A stretch of DNA of 64,000 nt, taken from assembly GCA_004794655.1 (NCBI GenBank), contig SMMW01000624.1, positions 1,426,001 to 1,490,000 of the forward strand. The letters run 5' to 3'. Each line of letters begins with the position of its first letter. The stretch's first letter is position 1. The notes beneath the pieces are model-generated. The model searched no databases, was not told the origin of the DNA, and saw nothing but the letters and a program-made list of their open reading frames with translations. Shown here in pieces: positions 57,830-64,000 of the stretch. This stretch comes from Marisa cornuarietis. Lineage: Eukaryota > Mollusca > Gastropoda > Architaenioglossa > Ampullariidae. The translations under genes and the position numbers were made by a program.

Positions 57830-59384
57830 ATTTACCTGTTACTTAAACACAAAAACGTGAGGGCTGCTCGCTGGCGATGTCTGAGGAAAGGATGAGGTGC
57901 AGGGTGAGTTGACTAAAGCAGTGTTAGTGGTACACGCTGTCCCAACATTGAGGAGATGAGTTCAATAGAATTAGTGCAATATGTATACTTTTAACACTTT
58001 TTCGTTAAAGTGTTATCCATGGTCATCCATGCTATATTGCTTCTAACTTCCTGTCAAAAAGCTAGAATAATCGAGTGGATTTTTGAAATAATGTTTAAAA
58101 ATGTTTAGGAATTTGGGAGCTATTTTGATAACTAATCAGCGCATTTTAAATAATCTAATAAAATATCGAAAACCTCGAAAAACCATTCTTTTCTATACTC
58201 ATTACAAAGACTTTATTCATTGTCAGATACTACAGTTTCATTGTTAACAATGTTTACTTGTTATCAATGGTGTAATACAAATAATGTAGATGAAAAACAA
58301 ACGTACTTGTGGTTAGGTTGCTAGTGTAGTCTAAGTAGAACAACTCAAACAATGAAGGAACTTTCTACCTTTATCCCTTCATCTGCACTTCTTCTACTAC
58401 AGTAAGCACATGACACCAGTGTGTATAACAAACACATTATCAACGCGTTTTAAATACAGTAAAATTGTTTAGCTATGAGCATAAGCTAATAGAAACATGG
58501 TAGTTGCCTCAGAAAAACAGCAAAACTGTTCCTTGTTCATTTTACCAGCTAGTACTTCAACCCGTAGGCCTCTTGTTATTGCTTGGGATGTCTGGTAAAG
58601 ACGAGAATATTGTTGAACATAATCAAACAAGGAAGTTTTTTAATCTTACAAGTAAAATCGACAGTATTGATTACTATACACTATTTTTATCGAACACGCA
58701 CATATACATATATATATAAGCATAAATGCCTATGTGCCCTTTATTTTCGATGTTTGATCATTCTGACAATCACAATAACCAACTTTACTCATCCTAGTGG
58801 GCAATTGTTCTCGAGAAGTGCGCTTACTTACGAAAATATATAAAACAAGTGTAGGCTACACCAAAACAATTTTTGTTGCCAGCAACAAACAAAATTATTA
58901 TCTAACTAATTAACTTTATTTAGAAATAATCAATTTGACTTTCTGTAGCTTTACCCTTGCATCTTTTCAAAACTCCCCAAAAGGTTGCTGATTTATAAAA
59001 TTTAACATAATTAAATCAAGTTTGACAATCAACTGAACCCAATCTTCTTATTTAATTGAGTTAGGGAAATATTACCCATGGCTACCTTGGTTATGTTCAT
59101 GAGCTTGGCTTTGTTATAATTTAAAGTTATTAAATTTAATAAAGCGTTGGGTGAAAACATATTATTAGTACATGTTAAATATGCAATATTAACTCTAATA
59201 TGAATCAAAATTGTAACCGATATTAATAAAATGAGTTCACTTTTAACTCCCATTATAGTTAAATCATCAGTCGCCAATATAGGGCCATGATAGCTGATCA
59301 TGTTAGGTCATTATCCAGCAAACATGTTTGTGTTGTTGGTTAACTTACACTCAGGCGCACATAATAAGGAAAAGTATGCAACGA
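57830..59384. other. Gene-free AT-rich stretch
   Basis: Open frames of 64-90 codons lack recognisable features. Lies 3' of the C1q exon on the minus strand, so its right end may be that gene's 3' UTR. Confidence 0.45.
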
Positions 59385-60698
59385 CTATGCAATGTCAAGC
59401 TCTGGTCGCACTAGCATGCCAGAAAAGGATGTTTCATCCGATATCACTGTATCCTGTGACCATGATGTATACGTCGACAGTGACACCTCTTGCCCTTTAG
59501 TCAGTTTCTGAAGTAGATGTACAACACAGCTCCCATCGGCCTTTACATCACCACTACTACAGAATGATTCAGCGGCCAAACCTTCATCCACATATATATC
59601 AAGCGAAAGGTGTGTTCTTTCAACTTTCACTGTTCTTGCCATAAAGAAGTAGATACCTGTTACAGGAGCGGTGAAAATACCTGTGTCCACGTTGTATGCC
59701 TCCCCCACGTTGCAGTTCACGTCGCTCAAGACGATATGTGTTGTACCCACGTCAACGATTGTGTCCTCACTCATGCTGGTGTCAAATGCCACAATGAAAC
59801 TGGATTTTTCTGGAAAATACACACACACACACACACACACATGATGATCACTCGACAATCGTTTCATGCTTAACAGCTATCATCAATATTATCCTCATTG
59901 TCGTCATCACTATATTTACTCTCATCATCCTTATTATGTCATTATTAAGCCAACATGTTAGTGCTGTTGGGTAATTTACACTCAGGCAGACAAAATAAGG
60001 AAAATTGAGTAACGACTATACAATATCAAGCTCTGGTCTCACTAACATAAAAGAAAAAGGATGTGTCACGTCGTCTCAGTTTAGCTTGTGACCATGTGTG
60101 ATCAGCATCAGCAACAGTGTTATCATTATCATTGATTAGTGTCTTATATATTGTTATTACAAAGATTCCAAAAATCATCATCATTAGCATTATTATCTGG
60201 TATGCTTATTGTCACTTTATGGAGTAGGTACACACGCGATGACACACATTAAATCACAAGCTTTTTTAAAATAAACTGTGATTCCTTAATTACACGCGTG
60301 CATTTTAACCGAGATGCATACACGGTCTGTGTTAAAAAAGTTTACTGTTTACCTTTTATATTATTGACAAGTTTAGCCAGGTCTTCAGTGTAATCTTTGG
60401 TTTTATTTGTCTCTCTTCTAGTAACCAAAGACTCGTGTTGAATTTTGTCAATGTCATTCTGCAGTTTCGAATCAACGGTCCTGAGTGTTTCAATCTCTTG
60501 CTTCATACATGTCGTTACCTCTTGCGTAATTGAAAGAGTTTCTTTAACACTCTCCAACTTTTCTTGAAAAATTCTGATATTCTGCTCAGCCATGGAGTCC
60601 TTTTCCTTTAAAATGGCCCCATCCGTCCGAAGGTTAGAGATCTCTTCCTTGAGAAAACCTAGCTCTAGTATTGCATTACTGGGTCTCTCTAAGCAATG
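59385..60698 (-). CDS. Coiled coil plus C1q domain, in frame with upstream TRIM
   Basis: Two exons. The first (60698-60353, the continuation of TRIM exon 3 past its TAA) is open in the TRIM frame for 115 codons with heptad-like EL.FLKEEISNLR and IFQEKLESVKETL. It ends at donor AAAAG/GTAAAC in phase 1. The second (59809-59385) follows acceptor TTTTCCAG, is in matching phase, and encodes EKSSFIVAFDTSMS, GEAYNVDTGIFTAPVTGIYF, then SCVVHLLQKLTKGQEVSL and FSGMLVRP, ending at TAG. These are the typical strands of a globular C1q domain (FTAP.G.Y.F). C1q domains trimerise and often bind ligands outside cells, but no signal peptide is visible. If the TAA is real, translation could begin at ATG 60591-60593 (MAEQNIRIF), giving a roughly 220-residue coiled-coil/C1q protein. 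Confidence 0.72.
59945..60115 (-). pseudogene. Tandem duplicate of C1q exon 3' end
   Basis: Repeats 59315-59470 in the same orientation: AACATGTT.GTG.TGTTGG, TTACACTCAGGC, AATAAGGAAAA, CAA.ATCAAGCTCTGGTC, AGAAAAGGATGT.TCA and TGTGACCATG. It lies in the intron between the coiled-coil and C1q exons. Only the last ~20 codons' worth plus 3' flank are present and the frame is damaged. Confidence 0.7.
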
Positions 60699-60701
60699 TT
60701 A
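60699..60701 (-). other. Single TAA between TRIM and C1q parts
   Basis: Minus-strand TAA after GDMLAVDTP, followed in the same frame by HCLERPSNAILELGFLKEE. No other stop occurs in exon 3 from 61541 to its donor at 60353. Context: ACACCTTAACATT. Confidence 0.85.
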
Positions 60702-63341
60702 AGGTGTGTCTACTGCCAACATGTCCCCCTCCTCTCTAATGTTAGATGTTAGTTCTGTTGTGTCTGACAGCTGTGGTGTAACATGTAGATCATTCGATTG
60801 CTCTTCTGGAAGTTGTGCTTTAGTACAGAGGGGCTCTGACACTTGCATGTTGCTAGTCTCCCCTTCAGGTTGTTTCCCATCAGATACTGTTCCTATGTAG
60901 TCATCTACGATCTTCAAGTCAATGGCGGCGTCGTTGTACTTGTGCAGCATTATCTTCATTTGTCTGCCCCTGTTGGATCGCTGCTGATAAAACTGGACTT
61001 TATAATCATTGAGGAGAACCGTCTGCCTTTTCTGCTGATCTGAGTCGCTGTCTTTGTATTGCCTCCCCGCGATATATATCAAACGAAATAGTTTACCGTG
61101 TATTTTGCGAGCATCTTCCATCTCCTCTTGTATCCTCTTACCCAACCTTTCGGTCACTTCCACCAGCGCCCTCTGGCTCCTCTCCTCCGCTTGCGACACC
61201 AGCGTCCTCACGGCGTCAGCCCGCCTGCTGATGACGTCAGCCACCGCCTGCCTCTCCCGCAGCAACATGTCCTCCTCCTCCCTCATCGTCACCAGCGCCG
61301 CCTCAAGAACCTTCAGCTGGTCTGCTATTATACCCTCGTCTGCAGGTTCTAAGCTTGAATGAGAACTTTTTTCAAAACTATGAGACAGAGACTGCACGTG
61401 GTGATTGGAGAGAAATTTGGTGAGATACCGGTGGCATCTGTTACACATATTGTGACCGCACTCGGTGCAAGCAAACATGGCGTCCTCACCTCCGTCGCAC
61501 ACGTCACAGGTCAGGACTTTATCGCTTAAGTAGAAATTAGTCTGAAAAATAAAATGACTAAGGAAAGGTCAGTGTACTATCTTCGTCTAATTTTTCTAAA
61601 GGTCGTAGATATAAAATGTGAAAGTAAGAAATCTGAGAAACAAAATTTCTTCCTTTGAGTGTAAAGAAAAACGAAAGATAATGGATAATTTAATGTGAAA
61701 GATATAAAGTAAAAATTTAATCTTTTATTTAAATTTTTTGCTGGGTTGGTAGAATTCGACACTTTTTAATATTGGGATATATTTCTACAGCTGACTTAGT
61801 TTAAGCCTTATTAAAAAAGTTGATAAAAAAATCTCCAGTAGTTCTGTAATCTAAAAATCGAATAAATATGGGTCTCATTCAACTACATGAAATTTGAGAA
61901 GATGGTAAGTAAAGCACAAAGCAGGTGCTTCAGTCTTAAAATGTGGGAAAATCTCCAAGGTTTAAGAACATGTTACTGGGGTGTGATGAAATCAATTCAG
62001 AATCAGCTGTGTTCATTTTTTTTTATATTTCACTCTGTTACATAAATTTATTTTAGTTGACTCACGGTATCATTAGTGTGATTATGACAGACGCAACTTA
62101 AAAAAGATCTTCATTTTAAAGCATCCTATAGTCACTACATGAATTGTAATGTACCACTATATTAGTTGCTGTTGGTAGCAGTGCTAGTAAATGATATACT
62201 AAATGTTAATATAATATGTATTGTTATTGTATCTCTATTTTATTTCTCTGCTGGTGTTAGTGCTACCTACTGAGGAAATTATTAGATGTTGTTATTATAT
62301 ATATATATATTTATTGTGATGTAGCACTATATTACCTTTCCGTTGGTACTAGTGCTCGTTACTGAGATGTTGTTATACGTATTGCGATTGTGGCAATATA
62401 TTAACTTTCTGCTAGTACCAGTGCTACCTGCTGTGATTTTGTTTTAATATACTTTAAGTTTTCTATTTGTGTCATTTTAAGTAACGTGTAATGATCCAAT
62501 GTTTAAAGCACAAATAGTTTGCAGTCTGCGCGATAGTCTTTTTCCCTTATAGTTGGATACTATATATTTCATTAACAATGTTCTCTACCTGGAACTGTGA
62601 GACACCTCCAGCTGGCACTGTAGTAACTGCCCTGCAAGTTGGACAGCGAAATGTCAAAGGTCTCTTATTTCCTTTGTCATCCTTACTACCTTTTGTATCT
62701 GATGAAATCTCCTGAATCGACACAATAAACATAAACCATATTACATGATAAATGAATACAAAAACATTAACTTATAAGAAAGTGCCTTCTTCATTTAAAG
62801 TTCCTTAAATTAACCTTGTAATAAACTTTTGCAGTGAAGTTTTATTACGAAATAATGCGGCACTCTCTCTAACCCTTCACAGTAAAATACCTGTAGATGT
62901 AAAGACATTACAGATATTTTTGTCACCGATGGCCTCATTTCAAGCTACACGCAACTTGGAAAATGGGTTACCTTGACCCAAGTGACACACTGATCGTGTA
63001 GTCAATACCTAGGCCTTGTCCCACTTTATCAGCAAGTTATAGCATCAGTCAGAGACACTGTGTGTGTGTGTGTGTGCATATATGGGTGTAAAACGTATAT
63101 GTGTGTGGGGGGGATTGATGTGTTTGTTTGCATGTGTGTGTGCGCCTGTGTGTTTCTAGAAGGGCGGGAGTCGAGAATACAAGATATTTGTTCTCACCGT
63201 CTGATGTTTCTCCAGATCTTGCAAACAGGGTAGACAGAAAGTGTGGAAACAAGGCAGCAGTTTAGGATTACGGCCCTTGTACAGCTCCAGACACACGCTA
63301 CAGATGGAGGTGACATCATCAGATACATTACAATTTGCCAT
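60699..63341 (-). CDS. TRIM-type RING/B-box/coiled-coil protein
   Basis: Three coding exons: 63341-63198 (ATG MANCNVSDD; donor ACG/GTGAGA), 62711-62589 (acceptor TTCAG; donor CAG/GTAGAG) and 61541 onward (acceptor TTTTTTCAG), all phase 0. The stop is TAA at 60699-60701, giving 369 residues. C3HC4 RING: C14, C17, C31, H33, C36, C39, then C71 and C74 from exon 2 (FRCPTC). B-box: C101, C104, C114, C117, C122, C125, H136, H137. A long coiled coil covers about 165-260 (DQLKVLEAALVTMREEEDML), followed by a Ser/Glu-rich tail. Likely a cytosolic E3 ubiquitin ligase that oligomerises through the coiled coil; substrate unknown. The frame continues past the TAA into another coiled coil and, after splicing, a C1q domain (see 59385-60698). 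Gene-family relatives are present only as relics in this window. Confidence 0.85.
61542..62588 (-). other. Intron 2 of the TRIM gene
   Basis: AT-rich, bounded by CAG/GTAGAG and TTTTTTCAG. It contains loosely repeated units near 62150-62450 (TAGTGCTA.CT.CTGA, TATTA..TT) with no ORF. Confidence 0.7.
62712..63197 (-). other. Intron 1 of the TRIM gene
   Basis: Bounded by ACG/GTGAGA and GATTCAG. It contains a GT-rich patch at about 63060-63155 and splits the RING finger between its sixth and seventh ligands. Confidence 0.75.
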
Positions 63342-64000
63342 CCTCGTTGTTGTGGTGTCGACGCTGATGGGAAATCAGACGCAGCCAAGTACACGACAGT
63401 CTTTTTAAAATGGCGTCTAGCCCTGCCTGTCAACACCACACGAGCTGCTCTCTTCTCTCACACTTGTCGGGGCTGCACCGAGTGGCTTGCGTAAGTGATG
63501 GTTGGTAAAGAATTTTCACAATTCCGCAAAACAGCAGCTATTGGCTGGAGAATCTTCCTTTATAAACACAATCTTCAACCTCTAGTCAGATATTTTGCAC
63601 TGTGGCTCTCTCAGCTATTGAAGGAAGTGCTTTGGGGTCGTCTTGCTCAGCAAAGTTATTTTTAGAACTAACCTGGAAAACGAAAGTAGAAAATATTCCC
63701 GAGAAATCCTGGGCATCGCTTTGTTTCGTGTTTGCCAGTTGATAATTTGACGAGACGCTGCAGCTGATGTATGTTTAGGTATTACTCCAAATTCCTCCCT
63801 CTGTTTGTTTGTTTTAGTATTGTGATAAACATTACGTTCTGTACACGACTCACATGCTGTTAAAATCGTACATGAACACCATTCTTAGTGATTTAGGCTT
63901 TTGTCGAACTCATGACCTATTACCTTTTAGCTTGCCACCATGTACCTGTCTGTACCTAACAATCACATAAATGTCGTTCAAGAACATCTGTACTCACTTT
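63342..64000. other. 5' flank of the TRIM gene
   Basis: No further coding exon recognised. Minus-strand promoter and 5' UTR of the TRIM gene should lie here, but no TATA box or start site could be assigned. Confidence 0.4.

Larger units (their letters stand above)
55225..57830 (+). repeat. Duplicated block, partner of 29.6-32.2 kb
   Basis: See 29580-32190. The part at 57225-57720 matches 31230-32090 but lacks the 0.27-kb truncated LINE. Confidence 0.6.

Noticed and set aside
60706..61362. Plus-strand Ser-rich open frames over the TRIM exon
   Set aside because: Antisense shadows of the coiled-coil coding strand.

Overview
This window looks like nuclear DNA from a lophotrochozoan animal, most likely a gastropod mollusc. 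It is AT-rich with many (CA)n/(GT)n and (ATT)n tracts. Its genes carry introns (RING/B-box gene) or are single-exon (class A GPCRs). tRNA-derived SINEs, non-LTR elements and a Ty3/Gypsy element of the kind common in marine invertebrates are present. The taxon is inferred from gene and repeat families and was not checked by any search.

Main content: a dispersed array of nine related rhodopsin-type receptor loci at about 14.4 (-), 15.3 (-), 20.8 (-), 28.9 (+), 39.2 (-), 41.8 (+), 45.0 (-), 48.4 (-) and 55.2 kb (+). Only the divergent 39.2 kb copy is a complete open reading frame with all seven helices. The 28.9 kb copy is open but lacks the end of TM5 and intracellular loop 3. The other seven are broken by stops, frameshift, truncation or insertion. 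Most copies share a conserved upstream module with the core GGGCGTTTGTCAGRCACG, usually with a (GT)n tract between module and start codon. Orphan modules at about 0.5 kb and 35.0 kb suggest lost or off-window receptors.

Right end (59.4-63.4 kb, minus strand): a multi-exon gene with a RING finger, B-box and coiled coil (TRIM architecture). Its third exon stays open in the same frame beyond a single TAA, and its splice donor matches in phase an exon encoding a C1q domain. It may be a TRIM-C1q fusion interrupted by one stop, or two abutting genes. Relics of the same pieces lie at 6.4-7.0, 34.0, 46.3-46.8 and 60.0 kb.

Mobile DNA: (i) 1.0-5.3 kb, a tRNA-derived SINE split by a nearly full-length CR1/L2-like LINE, both with recognisable target-site duplications (TSDs). 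(ii) 7.24-11.74 kb, a Ty3/Gypsy element with almost identical 437-bp LTRs and one long intact ORF, but no integrase core. (iii) 25.0-25.3 kb, a complete SINE. (iv) 5'-truncated LINE pieces at 12.1, 17.7, 23.2-24.55, 31.4 and 49.3-50.1 kb; the last is inside a receptor gene. (v) minisatellites of 33 and 68 bp at 53.1-54.1 kb. A patchy duplication links 29.6-32.2 kb with 55.2-57.8 kb. Long stretches between these are AT-rich and show no supportable gene.
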